Assembly: GCF_004522175.1 (NCBI RefSeq)
Contig: NZ_SDEB01000016.1
Location: 1-64,000 of the forward strand
Source: Paracoccus ravus
GTDB lineage: Bacteria > Pseudomonadota > Alphaproteobacteria > Rhodobacterales > Rhodobacteraceae
Direction of reading: 5' to 3'
DNA length: 64,000 bases
Shown: positions 37,613 through 47,844 of the stretch, in pieces
How positions within the stretch are numbered: the stretch's first letter is position 1
Layout: the number at the start of each line of letters is the position of its first letter
The notes under the pieces: model-generated
The model's input: the letters and a program-made list of their open reading frames with translations, nothing else
Databases searched by the model: none
Told to the model about the DNA's origin: nothing
Position numbers and translations under genes: made by a program

Positions 37613-38362
37613 TCACATCTGCCCGGCAAACCGGTGATCGCGCGGGAAGTAGCGGCGCGACAGCGAGACCGGCATATTGTTCAGCCATTCCAGCCGTTCG
37701 AGTTCCAGAACCGGGTCGTTCTGGGGCAGGTTCAGCGCCGGAGCGATGAAGGGGCCGTCGGCGGTCGAGACACCGATCGACATGCTCGCGCGGTTCAGGG
37801 GCACATTGCCCAAGAGCCATTCGCAGGCGCTGAGACCCTCGAGTATGGCCGGGCTGAGACCGGGCGCGGCAAAGGTGTTCGTCCAGCGGATCTCGCAGCA
37901 ATGCGGAATATTGTCGGCGAAATAGACCGCGCGGCTCATCAGCAGCGTCTCGCCCTTGCGCAAGAGCATGGCCTGGGCGACTTCGGCGGGCGGGACGGCT
38001 TCCTCGGCGGCGAGCAGGCGGTAGCCATATTGGTGACCGGCCGCCTCGAGTTCGCGCCGCAGCAGCGTCCGGACCAATTGGACGCGCGGATGGGCGGTGA
38101 CGCGTGTGCCGACCTTGCGCCGGCGCTCGACGACGCCGGTCTCGGCCAAGGCCTGCATGGCCCGGTTCACAGTCGCCCGCGCGCAGCCCAATTCCGCGGC
38201 GAGTTCGCATTCTGTGGGGATCAATTCACCTTCGTTCCAGATCCCGGTCTGGATGCGCTCCAGGACAATATCCTGCACGGCTTGCCACGTCATTCCCTTG
38301 CGGCGCGAGGGGGCAGTCAGAACAGCGGTTGCTGCGGAAAATCCTTGGGGAATATGAGACAT
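37613..38362 (-). CDS. GntR-family regulator with UTRA ligand domain (HutC type)
   Basis: A 249-residue repressor-type protein. The winged helix-turn-helix has GELIPTECELAAELGCARAT and VNRAMQALAETGVVERRR. The UTRA domain follows (MLLRKGETLLMSRAVYFADN, LELERLEWLNNMPVSLSRRY). ATG 38362 gives the usual length, although no strong ribosome site is seen. It is divergent from the MFS gene at 38621, so it probably controls that promoter. The ligand is unknown; the nearby ureidoglycolate lyase gene hints at nitrogen or purine catabolism. Confidence 0.87.
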   Translation of the reverse strand: MSHIPQGFSAATAVLTAPSRRKGMTWQAVQDIVLERIQTGIWNEGELIPTECELAAELGCARATVNRAMQALAETGVVERRRKVGTRVTAHPRVQLVRTLLRRELEAAGHQYGYRLLAAEEAVPPAEVAQAMLLRKGETLLMSRAVYFADNIPHCCEIRWTNTFAAPGLSPAILEGLSACEWLLGNVPLNRASMSIGVSTADGPFIAPALNLPQNDPVLELERLEWLNNMPVSLSRRYFPRDHRFAGQM

Positions 38363-38567
38363 TATATGCAATAGTTTCCGTATGATGGTCGGTGGTGGAC
38401 TCGATACGGTCGACAGGAAAAGCCTTTTCTTCCCGCCTGTACCTAGATCGGGAAAGCTATGCCCGTCGGGAACGGCGTTAACTAACAAGAAGAGGTTTTG
38501 ACGGAATAGATCCATATAGGTCAAGAAAAATTCTTATTCACGTGAACCAGTCGGGTGGTGGCGCGTT

Positions 38568-38595
38568 GACAATCTTCGGGTCGGGGAAGATTGTC
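38568..38595. promoter_or_regulatory. Perfect 10-bp inverted repeat over a TTGACA box (candidate operator)
   Basis: Arms gacaatcttc 38568-38577 and gaagattgtc 38586-38595 are exactly complementary, with spacer gggtcggg. The left arm overlaps a TTGACA sequence at 38566-38571 that could be a -35 box. The repeat ends 25 bp before the MFS start at 38621, inside the divergent GntR/MFS region. It fits an operator or a regulatory hairpin. Confidence 0.6.
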
Positions 38596-38620
38596 CGCGC
38601 GTCAAGCAAGAGGTGCCTGC

Positions 38621-39811
38621 GTGTCGGAAGCCAGTGCAATTCACGTAACCCGTTCCACGATGACAGTATGGCCGGTTCTGGTGGCGATCAGCCTATGCCA
38701 TATGATCAACGACGTGATGCAGTCGCTGCTCGCGGCGATCTATCCGCTGCTGCAACAGGAATTCACCCTGTCCTATTGGCAGATCGGCCTGATGACCTTT
38801 GCCTTTCAGGTGACCGCATCGCTTTTGCAGCCCGTGGTGGGGGCGATCACCGATCGCAGACCGATGCCGGGATCGCTGGCGGTGGGCATGGGTTCGACCT
38901 TTTGCGGGGTTTTGCTATTGGCGCTCGCGCATGAATATTGGGTGCTGGTGACGGGTGCCATGCTGATCGGCGTGGGATCCTCGGTGTTTCACCCGGAAAG
39001 TTCGCGCGTGGCCCGCATCGCCTCCGGGGGGCGCTTTGGCACGGCGCAATCGCTGTTCCAGCTTGGTGGCAATTTCGGGCAGGCGCTGGGGCCATTGCTC
39101 GCGGCCTTTATCGTGGTGCCGCTGGGCAGGCCGTCCATCGCGCTGTTTTCGGCGACGGCCCTGCTGGGTTCCGCGATCCTGTGGCGCATCGGAGCCTGGG
39201 CCGAAGGCCGCCGCAAGGCTGCCGGGGCGCAGGCCCCGCGCGACCTTCCTCTGGCGCGCGGAAGGGTGATCGCCGCGATCAGCATTCTGGCGCTGCTGAC
39301 CTTCAGCAAGAACATCTACACGGCCAGCATCTCGAGCTATTACACCTTTTACCTGATCGAGAAGTTCGGCCTGACCACGCAGCAGTCCCAGGTCATGTTG
39401 TTCCTGTTTCTGGGCGGCATGGCAGCTGGCGTGATGTTGGGCGGGCTGGTCGGAGACCGAATCGGACCGCTCAAGGTGATCTGGTTTTCGATCCTCGGCA
39501 TCCTGCCCTTCACGCTGCTGCTGCCCCATGTCGGGCTGGCGGCGACGGGGATCCTCACGGTGTTAATCGGGCTGGTTCTTGCCTCGGCCTTTCCGGCCAT
39601 CGTGGTTTTTGCGCAGGAACTCGTCCCCGGACGGACCGGACTTGTGGCGGGGTTGTTCTTTGGCTTCTCTTTCGGGATGGGCGGAATTGCCGCGGCCCTG
39701 CTGGGCCTCGTGGCGGATGCGCGCGGGATAGAATTTGTTTATGAAATCTGCGCATACCTTCCTCTGATGGGCCTGTTGACGGTTTTCCTTCCGCGGATGG
39801 AACATCGCTGA
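38621..39811 (+). CDS. MFS transporter, fosmidomycin-resistance (Fsr) type
   Basis: A 396-residue major facilitator with about twelve helices. The N-terminal SLCHMINDVMQSLLAAIYPLL and the loop HPESSRVARIASGGRFGTAQ are characteristic of the Fsr group of efflux transporters. GTG 38621 has gagg at 38610-38613; ATG 38660 is an alternative start. Its substrate is unknown, and the position behind a GntR/UTRA regulator and before allA suggests regulated export or uptake of a metabolite. Confidence 0.88.
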   Translation: MSEASAIHVTRSTMTVWPVLVAISLCHMINDVMQSLLAAIYPLLQQEFTLSYWQIGLMTFAFQVTASLLQPVVGAITDRRPMPGSLAVGMGSTFCGVLLLALAHEYWVLVTGAMLIGVGSSVFHPESSRVARIASGGRFGTAQSLFQLGGNFGQALGPLLAAFIVVPLGRPSIALFSATALLGSAILWRIGAWAEGRRKAAGAQAPRDLPLARGRVIAAISILALLTFSKNIYTASISSYYTFYLIEKFGLTTQQSQVMLFLFLGGMAAGVMLGGLVGDRIGPLKVIWFSILGILPFTLLLPHVGLAATGILTVLIGLVLASAFPAIVVFAQELVPGRTGLVAGLFFGFSFGMGGIAAALLGLVADARGIEFVYEICAYLPLMGLLTVFLPRMEHR

Positions 39812-39836
39812 GAAGCCGCCCAGACAGGAAAAAAAC

Positions 39837-40316
39837 ATGAGCAGCATTACCATCAGGCCGATTTCGGCCGAAGCCTTCGCACCTTTTGGCGAGATCCTGG
39901 CCACCCGCGAGGCTCCGACCCGGCTGATCAATGCCGGTCGGTGCGAACGTCATCACGCCTTGGCGACGGTCGAGCGCGGCGGGGGCGAGGCGATCATCTC
40001 GATCTTCCGCTCCGAGCCGGTCAGCCTGCCTTATGACTGCACCCTGCTCGAACGCCATCCGCTGGGCTCGCAGGCCTTTTTCCCGATCGGTTCGGGCCCT
40101 TGGCTTTCGATCGTCGCCCCGGACGAGAATGGCCGCCCCGGCGCGCCGCTTGCCTTCCTGGTTCCTGCGGGCGTGGGCGTCAATCTTCGGGCGGGTGTCT
40201 GGCACGGGGTTCTGACGCCGCTGGATCGCCCGGCGGATTTTCTCGTCGTCGATCGCGATGGCGAGGGCGCGAATCTCGAAGAGGTCGTCATCGCGCCTGT
40301 GACGGTGCGGGCATGA
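39837..40316 (+). CDS. allA: Ureidoglycolate lyase family protein
   Basis: A 159-residue protein of the AllA family, which splits ureidoglycolate into glyoxylate and urea in purine breakdown. Family motifs are ISAEAFAPFGEIL, YDCTLLERHPLGSQAFFPI and the C-terminal GVGVNLRAGVWHGVLTPL with its active-site His. No other allantoin or urate genes are in the window. Its stop overlaps the rnhB start as ATGA. Confidence 0.9.
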   Translation: MSSITIRPISAEAFAPFGEILATREAPTRLINAGRCERHHALATVERGGGEAIISIFRSEPVSLPYDCTLLERHPLGSQAFFPIGSGPWLSIVAPDENGRPGAPLAFLVPAGVGVNLRAGVWHGVLTPLDRPADFLVVDRDGEGANLEEVVIAPVTVRA

Positions 40317-40945
40317 GCATGCCGGATTACAGCCTTGAGGAACTCGAAATCGCGGGCGGCGCGCGCTTTGTCGCTGGCGTGGATGAGGTCGGGCGCGGAC
40401 CGCTGGCCGGTCCGGTCACGGCTGCGGCGGTGATCCTGAATCCCGAGCGAATTCCCGAGGGGCTGAACGATTCGAAGCAGCTGACCGCCAAGCGGCGCGA
40501 CGCTCTGGCCGCGCTGATCATGGAAAGCTGCGACTGGTGCGTCGCCCATGCCAGCATTGCCGAGATCGACGAATTGAACATCCTGCGCGCATCGCATCTG
40601 GCAATGTGCCGCGCCCTTGCGGGCCTGCGACAGCGGCCCTGCATGGTGCTGGTCGACGGGAATATGCTGCCGCGGGGACTGGAGCTGCGCGCCAAGCCCG
40701 TGATCAAGGGCGATGCGCTGAGCCTCTCCATCGCGGCCGCGTCGATCCTCGCCAAGGTTGCGCGGGACCGGATCATGGTGGATTTGGCGCAACAGCACCC
40801 CGGCTACGGCTGGGAAGGCAATGCCGGATATCCGACAAAAGCCCATCTGCAGGCGCTCAGCGATCTGGGGGTGACACCACATCATCGGCGCAGCTTCGCG
40901 CCTGTCCACAATATCTTGTGTAAACCCCTGATCGCAAGCGCTTGA
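40313..40945 (+). CDS. rnhB: Ribonuclease HII
   Basis: A 210-residue RNase HII that removes ribonucleotides from DNA. The metal-binding acidic residues are seen in GVDEVGRGPLAGPV and VLVDGN, with ASILAKVARDRIM and the C-terminal HRRSFAPV. ATG 40313 overlaps the allA stop. Immediately after its stop come three GANTC sites and then ccrM, a gene pair seen in several alphaproteobacteria. Confidence 0.95.
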   Translation: MSMPDYSLEELEIAGGARFVAGVDEVGRGPLAGPVTAAAVILNPERIPEGLNDSKQLTAKRRDALAALIMESCDWCVAHASIAEIDELNILRASHLAMCRALAGLRQRPCMVLVDGNMLPRGLELRAKPVIKGDALSLSIAAASILAKVARDRIMVDLAQQHPGYGWEGNAGYPTKAHLQALSDLGVTPHHRRSFAPVHNILCKPLIASA

Positions 40946-40982
40946 TTCAAAAAAGAATTTGACGCCGAATCATGTGTGAATC
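40944..40982. promoter_or_regulatory. Cluster of three GANTC sites before ccrM
   Basis: GATTC 40944-40948, GAATC 40967-40971 and GAATC 40978-40982 are all targets of CcrM methylation, and the last lies 51 bp before the ccrM start. A TTGACG box is at 40958-40963. In Caulobacter, methylation of GANTC sites in the ccrM leader lowers its own expression, so autoregulation is plausible here. Confidence 0.6.
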
Positions 40983-41015
40983 ATCATCGCCACAACCATA
41001 TCGGCGGACAAATAG

Positions 41016-42164
<1,149 letters not shown>

Positions 42165-42216
42165 GTTTCGCCGCGTCCCGGACCACCGCGAGCTCTGGCG
42201 CGGCCGGGACCCCTTG

Positions 42217-42254
42217 CCCCGTCCTGCGGATATCCGCCGGGCGGGGTCTTTTTT
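42217..42254 (+). terminator. Rho-independent terminator after ccrM
   Basis: The outer stem ccccg 42217-42221 pairs with cgggg 42242-42246. Inside is the perfect palindrome gcggatatccgc at 42226-42237. A T-rich run (tctttttt) ends at 42254, just before the convergent alkB stop. Confidence 0.8.
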
Positions 42255-42255
42255 G

Positions 42256-43389
42256 CTAAAGCGCGTTGCGCGGCCTGGGCAGATTGCCGCTGTTATAGGC
42301 CGACCAATCCTTGATCTCGGGATAGAATTGCCGCCGCCAGGCGCGGACGCGCGGATTCATCCGTCGCCGCCACAAGGGCGGGATCATCGCAAGGAAGGTC
42401 ATCGCCGGATAGCCCATCGGCAATTGCGGGGCCTCTTCCTCGCCATAGGTCTGGAGCAGCGGAAAGCGGCGGTCGGGCTTGTAATGGTGATCGGAATGAC
42501 GCTGCAGATTGATGAGCAGCCAGTTCGTGGCCTTGTGCGAGGCATTCCAGCTGTGGCGCGGCAGGACATGCTCATATCGGCCCTCGCCCAGATGCTTGCG
42601 GGTCAGGCCGTAATGTTCGACGTAATTGGTCAGTTCGAGCTGCCAGACCGCGACGAATGCCTGCCACAGGAACAGCAAAAGCCCTTGAATCCCGCCCAGA
42701 GCCAGAGCGAGGGCCAGCATCGCGAGTTGCAGCGCGCCGTAGCGCCAGAACGGGTTGCGGCGATCGAGTTTCGAGCGTCCCGCGCGGGCAAGACGGCGCG
42801 CCTCGGCCTCCCAGGCGCTTTTCGGGCAATCGCGCAACACGCGCCAGAAGAACCGGAAGAAACCCTCGTTGTACCGCGCCGAGACCGCATCGCGCGGCGT
42901 CGCGACCCAACTGTGATGGATCAGCAGATGCTCGGTGCGGAAATGCGAATAGAGCGTCGAGGCCAGAAGCAGATCGCCCAGCCATCGCTCGACCGGGTTC
43001 CTCTGATGCAGCAATTCATGGGCATAGACGATGCCGATGGTTCCCGAGGCCGTGCCGATGCCAAAGAACAGCCCCAGCTTTTCCAGCCCCGACAATTCCC
43101 CGCGCGTAGCGAACCAGATACCGCCAAAGATCATCGCGGCCTGCAGCGGAAACCAGATCACGGTGATGGCGCGATGCCAGAAGAGCAGTGCCTCGGGCGT
43201 GTCGGTATCTGCATTTTCCGAGTTCAGGCCCAGCACGACGTCCAGCATGGTCATCAGATACCAGGCATAGAGCGGCATGAGCACCCACCACCAGCCGCCG
43301 AAACGGGCAGCGATCATGGCCAGCGGCACCATTCCCAGCGACAGCCAGAAGGGCAGGGCATCGAACAGGCGGGCGCGGGCATCGGACAT
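42256..43389 (-). CDS. alkB: Alkane 1-monooxygenase (AlkB-type membrane di-iron)
   Basis: A 377-residue integral membrane hydroxylase. The histidine boxes are complete: HELLHQRN, HFRTEHLLIHH and LQRHSDHHYKPDRRFP, with the AlkB-type NYVEHYG. About six hydrophobic helices surround them. It oxidises the terminal carbon of medium-chain alkanes in known members. No rubredoxin or rubredoxin reductase gene is beside it, so electron partners must be elsewhere. It follows mutY in the same direction after 33 bp. Confidence 0.9.
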   Translation of the reverse strand: MSDARARLFDALPFWLSLGMVPLAMIAARFGGWWWVLMPLYAWYLMTMLDVVLGLNSENADTDTPEALLFWHRAITVIWFPLQAAMIFGGIWFATRGELSGLEKLGLFFGIGTASGTIGIVYAHELLHQRNPVERWLGDLLLASTLYSHFRTEHLLIHHSWVATPRDAVSARYNEGFFRFFWRVLRDCPKSAWEAEARRLARAGRSKLDRRNPFWRYGALQLAMLALALALGGIQGLLLFLWQAFVAVWQLELTNYVEHYGLTRKHLGEGRYEHVLPRHSWNASHKATNWLLINLQRHSDHHYKPDRRFPLLQTYGEEEAPQLPMGYPAMTFLAMIPPLWRRRMNPRVRAWRRQFYPEIKDWSAYNSGNLPRPRNAL

Positions 43390-43422
43390 CAGTCAACCAT
43401 CATGCAGGAAACGTCGGCTGGC

Positions 43423-44451
43423 CTATGCGACATCGGGTCGCGGGCGGGCGGGAAGCGGACGGGCAAGCGCCCATGCCTTGCGCATCAGGCCGGGCAGGGC
43501 GCCGGGGCTGAATTCGCGAAGCGGGACGAGCCTGCCGCGTTCCGGGCGGCTGGTCAACTCGCCACTCATCACCGTCAGGTCCAGCGCGAAATGGGTGAAG
43601 ATATGGCGCACCAGCCCCAGTTCCTGCCAATCGGCCGGGGCGGGGGGAGGCAGGTCCGAGCCGTCCCAATCGCTCGACGGAAAGGCCAGCGTGCCGCCCA
43701 GCAGGCCTTTCTCCGGGCGGGTCTCGACCAGCACCTTATCCGTCGAAAAGCCGATCCAGACCCGGCCGGAGCGCTGGGGTTTTGCCTTTTTCGGCGCCTT
43801 TCGCGGCAAATCCGGCGCGATCCCGAGACGGCGTGCCTCGCAGAATTCATTCACAGGGCAGATGCCGCAGGCGGGGCTGCGCGGCGTGCAGATCGTGGCG
43901 CCCAAATCCATCATCGCCTGCGCATAATCGCCGGGGCGCTTGGCCGGGGTCAGCCGCCCCGCAATTTCGTGAATTTCGGATTTCGAGGCAGGCAGCGGCG
44001 TTTCCAGCGCGAAAAGCCGCGAGATGACGCGCTCGACATTGCCGTCCACCACCGTCTCGGGCCTGTCAAAGGCGATCGCGCCGATCGCGGCCGAGGTATA
44101 GGGGCCGATGCCCGGCAGCGCGGTCAATCCCTGGCGCGTCTCGGGGAATGCGCCTTGGGCCGCGACCGCGCGGGCACAGGCCAGAAGATTGCGGGCCCGG
44201 GCGTAATAGCCCAGCCCGGCCCATTCGGCCATGACCTGCTCATCCGGGGCGCGGGCGAGGTCACGGACCGTCGGCCAAAGCGCGGTGAAACGCTCGAAAT
44301 AGGCCTTGACCGCAGCGACGGTGGTTTGTTGCAGCATCACTTCCGAGAGCCAGACGCGATAGGGATCGGCCTGACCCCGGCCCGGCGGCACGCGCCAGGG
44401 CAGGGTCCGCGCATGGCGGTCGTACCATCCCAGCAATTCGGCGGATATCAT
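43423..44451 (-). CDS. mutY: A/G-specific adenine glycosylase
   Basis: A 342-residue repair enzyme that removes adenine paired with 8-oxoguanine. The helix-hairpin-helix LTALPGIGPYTSAAIGA and the catalytic Asp in VVDGNVERV are present, with the Glu in WLSEVMLQQTTV. The 4Fe-4S cluster motif is CTPRSPACGICPVNEFC. The C-terminal Nudix-like 8-oxoG domain follows. ATG 44451 is chosen over the TTG at 44466. It is divergent from the DUF721 gene. Confidence 0.95.
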   Translation of the reverse strand: MISAELLGWYDRHARTLPWRVPPGRGQADPYRVWLSEVMLQQTTVAAVKAYFERFTALWPTVRDLARAPDEQVMAEWAGLGYYARARNLLACARAVAAQGAFPETRQGLTALPGIGPYTSAAIGAIAFDRPETVVDGNVERVISRLFALETPLPASKSEIHEIAGRLTPAKRPGDYAQAMMDLGATICTPRSPACGICPVNEFCEARRLGIAPDLPRKAPKKAKPQRSGRVWIGFSTDKVLVETRPEKGLLGGTLAFPSSDWDGSDLPPPAPADWQELGLVRHIFTHFALDLTVMSGELTSRPERGRLVPLREFSPGALPGLMRKAWALARPLPARPRPDVA

Positions 44452-44541
44452 CCTCGGGTCACGCAATTATCAGTTCTCCGCTCTGGCGTCCGGGCGCGGC
44501 TCGGTCCAGACTGCGCGCCAGATTAATCACATGGTCCCCCT

Positions 44542-45096
44542 ATGGCCCAGAAGAAACCCGACACTTTCCCGCGCCGCCGGATGCGCGGGTTCGAAGCCGC
44601 GGCAAGCCTTGTCGCGCATCGGGTGCGTTCCGCGGGCGAGAGCCGCGGCTTCGCGGTGGCACGGCTTCTGACCAACTGGCCCGAGGTGGTCGGCCCCGAG
44701 ATCGCAGCCCACGCTCGCCCCGTCAAAATCAGCCATGGCAAGGGCTTCGGCGCGACGCTGACATTGCTGGTGGCGGGTGCGCGTGCACCGATGATCACCA
44801 TGCAGCTGGAACAGATCCGCCAAAAGGTGAATGCCTGCTACGGTTTCAATGCGGTCTCGCGGATCAGCCTGACCCAGACCGCGCCGACCGGCTTTGCCGA
44901 TGCCTCGGGCTTTGCCGAGGAGCAGGCGGGCTTTGCCGGGCCGCGCCGGACCGCGCCGCCCGATCCCGCCCGTCTGGCCCGCGCCGAGGAAATCGCGCAG
45001 GGCTTCGACGACCCCCAGCTTTCGGCCGCGATGCGGCAGATGGCGCTGAACATCCTGTCCCGCCGGGACACCAACGACCGAAAGGCCAATCCATGA
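44542..45096 (+). CDS. DUF721/DciA-like protein
   Basis: A 184-residue protein of the DUF721 family, relatives of which (DciA) help load the replicative helicase. Family traits are the Arg-rich start, LLTNWPEVVGPEIAAHARPV and LTLLVAGARAPMI. The second half (about 115-184) is low similarity. The stop overlaps the next gene's ATG, so translation is coupled. Whether this branch acts in helicase loading is inference. Confidence 0.75.
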   Translation: MAQKKPDTFPRRRMRGFEAAASLVAHRVRSAGESRGFAVARLLTNWPEVVGPEIAAHARPVKISHGKGFGATLTLLVAGARAPMITMQLEQIRQKVNACYGFNAVSRISLTQTAPTGFADASGFAEEQAGFAGPRRTAPPDPARLARAEEIAQGFDDPQLSAAMRQMALNILSRRDTNDRKANP

Positions 45097-45749
45097 TCTC
45101 AACTCGTCGCTCGCTGATCGCCGCCGCCACGGCTGCGCTGACCTTGGCCGCGGTCGCGCCGGTCATTGCGCAGGAAGCCGCCCCTGCCCAGGCCGAGATG
45201 CCCGAAGGCAAGATCCTCGACGACATCGTGCTGGGCAGCGCCGACGCGCCGGTGACCGTCATCGAATATGCCAGCTTCACCTGCAGCCATTGCCAGGCGT
45301 TCCATAGCGAGAACTGGCCCAAGCTGAAGGCCGAATATGTCGATACGGGCAAGGTCAAGTTCATCCAGCGCGATGTCTATTTCGATGCGGTCGGCCTTTG
45401 GGCGGGCATCCTCGCGCGCTGCGGGGGCGATGCGAAATATTACGCTGTCTCGGATCTGCTTTTCGACGACCAGAAGACCTGGCTGGCCGCGAAGTCCGGT
45501 GACGAGATCGCCGCGAACCTGCGTAAGGTCGGTGCCAAGGCCGGCATGAGCGCCGAGCAGATGGATGCCTGCTGGGCGGATCAGCAGAAGGTCGCGGATC
45601 TTGTCGCGACCTTCCAGAAAAACGCCACCGAGGACAAGATCGAGGGCACGCCGACCTTTATCGTCAATGGCGAGACGGTCAAGAACCAGCCCTGGGACGA
45701 CATGAAGAAGATCCTCGACGCCAAGCTCGCCGAGGCCGGGAAGCAGTGA
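45093..45749 (+). CDS. Periplasmic DsbA-like thiol oxidoreductase
   Basis: A 218-residue secreted thioredoxin-fold protein with a Sec signal (TAALTLAAVAPVIAQEAAPA). The active site is CSHC in YASFTCSHCQAFHS, and the cis-proline loop is IEGTPTFIVNGE. It belongs to the DsbA/DsbG-like thioredoxin_4 group of alphaproteobacteria. Its start overlaps the DUF721 gene and its stop overlaps the CoA transferase start as GTGA. Confidence 0.9.
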   Translation: MISTRRSLIAAATAALTLAAVAPVIAQEAAPAQAEMPEGKILDDIVLGSADAPVTVIEYASFTCSHCQAFHSENWPKLKAEYVDTGKVKFIQRDVYFDAVGLWAGILARCGGDAKYYAVSDLLFDDQKTWLAAKSGDEIAANLRKVGAKAGMSAEQMDACWADQQKVADLVATFQKNATEDKIEGTPTFIVNGETVKNQPWDDMKKILDAKLAEAGKQ

Positions 45750-46870
45750 CGCCACTTGCCGGCCTGAAGGTCGTCGAGCTTGCCCGCATTCTGGCCGGCC
45801 CCTGGGCCGGTCAGATCCTCGCCGATCTGGGGGCCGAGGTCATCAAGGTCGAATCCCCCGACGGCGACGATACCCGCCGCTGGGGCCCGCCCTTCATCGA
45901 GCATGACGGCGAAAGCTCGGCCGCCTATTTCCATGCGACGAACCGTGGAAAGCGGTCCGTGACCGCCGATTTCCGCACCGCCGAGGGTCAGGCCAAGGTG
46001 CGAGAACTGGCCGCGGATGCGGATGTCCTGATCGAGAATTTCAAGGTCGGCGGCCTGGCGAAATACGGGTTGGACTACGAAACTCTGGCGGACCTGAACC
46101 CGCGCCTCGTCTATTGCAGCGTGACCGGCTTTGGCCAGACCGGACCCTATGCCCATCGCCCGGGTTACGACTATATCATCCAGGGCATGTCCGGGATGAT
46201 GAGCGTCACCGGCGAACCCGATGCCCAGCCCCAGAAAGTCGGCGTCGCGGTGGTCGATATCTTTACCGGGGTCTATTCCGTCGTCGGCATCCTCGCCGCA
46301 TTGAATCAGCGCCACGCGACCGGACGGGGCCAGCATGTCGATATGGCGTTGTTCGACGTGGCGACGGCGGTGATGGCCAATCAGGCGATGAACTACCTGG
46401 CGACCGGCGTCGCGCCCTCGCGGCTGGGGAATGCCCATCCCAATCTGGTGCCCTATGCGGTCTTTGACTGCGCCGATGGCTGGATCATCATCGCGACCGG
46501 GAATGACGGGCAATATCGCCGCCTGTGCCATGTGCTGGGCCTGCCTGCCTTAGCCGATGCCCCGGCCTATGCCAGCAACGCTGTTCGCATCGCCAATCGC
46601 GAGGCGCTTTCCGCCGCGCTTTCGGCGGTCACGGTCGCGTGGCAGCGCGATGCGCTCCTGGCCGCGCTCGAGGCCGAAGGTGTGCCGGCCGGGCCGATCA
46701 ACGACATGGCCGATGTCTTTGCCGATCCCCAGATCCTTGCCCGCGGATTGCGCATCGCCCCCGAAGGTGTGCCGGGCCTGCGCCTGCCGATCCGGTTTTC
46801 GGATGCGGAACTTTCGCTCGAGCGCGCCTCGCCGCGGCTGGGCGCTGCCGATCAAAGCCCCAGCGCCTGA
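45746..46870 (+). CDS. CaiB/BaiF family III CoA transferase
   Basis: A 374-residue family III CoA transferase. Typical motifs are [20 protein letters not shown], the catalytic-Asp region [28 protein letters not shown] and [20 protein letters not shown]. It starts at GTG 45746, overlapping the previous stop. The acyl substrate is not evident. It converges with lpxK, the ends overlapping by 19 bp. Confidence 0.9.
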   Translation: MTPLAGLKVVELARILAGPWAGQILADLGAEVIKVESPDGDDTRRWGPPFIEHDGESSAAYFHATNRGKRSVTADFRTAEGQAKVRELAADADVLIENFKVGGLAKYGLDYETLADLNPRLVYCSVTGFGQTGPYAHRPGYDYIIQGMSGMMSVTGEPDAQPQKVGVAVVDIFTGVYSVVGILAALNQRHATGRGQHVDMALFDVATAVMANQAMNYLATGVAPSRLGNAHPNLVPYAVFDCADGWIIIATGNDGQYRRLCHVLGLPALADAPAYASNAVRIANREALSAALSAVTVAWQRDALLAALEAEGVPAGPINDMADVFADPQILARGLRIAPEGVPGLRLPIRFSDAELSLERASPRLGAADQSPSA

Positions 46871-47844
46871 AGCCGTTCGGTCAATGGCGCGGAATCCTCA
46901 AGCTCCAGCCTGACCGGCAGGGCCAGGACCTTTGGCCGGAAGCTGCGCGGCAGGCGCGCCGCGTCCTTCTCGGTGGTGACAAGCTGCGCACCGATTAGCC
47001 GTGCCTCGGTCTCAAGCCGCGTCAGCAGGGCGGGGGTAAAGGGCTGGTGATCCTCGAGCGGTTCGGCGCGGATGATCCTGGCCCCAAGCCCGCGCAGCGT
47101 GGCAAAGAACTTCTCTGGATGGCCGATCCCGGCAAAGGCCAGAACCTGCAGCCCCTGCCAGTCCATGCCGGTCCGAAGCGGCGCGAGCCTGCCCCGCAGA
47201 TGCGGCAATGCGATCCGCGCGCCCCATTCCGCGGCAAAACGCTGTTGCGCATCTGGTTCGCCGATCGACAGCAGAAGATCGGCGCGGGCAAGGCCGCGAT
47301 CGACGGGTTCGCGCAATGGCCCGGCGGGCAGGCAAAGCCCGTTGCCAAATCCCCGCGCCGCATCGACCACGACCAGCGACAGGTCATGGGCCAGCGAAGG
47401 ATCCTGAAAGCCATCATCAAGCAGGATCGCCTGCGCCCCTGCGGCCACCGCCGCCCTTGCCCCCGCGAGCCGCGCATCCGACACCCAGACCGGGGCAAAG
47501 GCCGCCATCAGCAGGGGTTCGTCCCCGACCTCTTGGGCGCGGTGACGCGATTCCTCGACGCGCAGCGGGCCTTTTTCGCTCCCGCCGAAACCGCGCGAGA
47601 CAATATGCACCGCAACTCCGCGCGCCTGCAGCATTTGGGCCAGCATGATGGTCGAGGGCGTCTTGCCCGTGCCTCCGGCATTGATATTGCCGATGCAGAT
47701 CACCGGGACCCCGGGGCGGATGCGCTCGCCCCGCGCCAAGCGCCGCCCGGTGCCCGCGGCATATAACGCGCCCAGCGGGGAAAGCAGGCGTGCGGCTGTC
47801 CCGGGAGGGCGGAACCAGAAATCGGGGGCACGCAGCAGGTTCAT
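46852..47844 (-). CDS. lpxK: Tetraacyldisaccharide 4'-kinase
   Basis: A 330-residue lipid A kinase. The P-loop is [17 protein letters not shown], and [20 protein letters not shown] is a strong family motif. Membrane association is by the N-terminal hydrophobic stretch. ATG 47844 overlaps the waaA stop, and a possible upstream extension lies inside waaA and is rejected. It works with the Kdo transferase encoded just upstream in lipid A-Kdo synthesis. Confidence 0.93.
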   Translation of the reverse strand: MNLLRAPDFWFRPPGTAARLLSPLGALYAAGTGRRLARGERIRPGVPVICIGNINAGGTGKTPSTIMLAQMLQARGVAVHIVSRGFGGSEKGPLRVEESRHRAQEVGDEPLLMAAFAPVWVSDARLAGARAAVAAGAQAILLDDGFQDPSLAHDLSLVVVDAARGFGNGLCLPAGPLREPVDRGLARADLLLSIGEPDAQQRFAAEWGARIALPHLRGRLAPLRTGMDWQGLQVLAFAGIGHPEKFFATLRGLGARIIRAEPLEDHQPFTPALLTRLETEARLIGAQLVTTEKDAARLPRSFRPKVLALPVRLELEDSAPLTERLQALGL

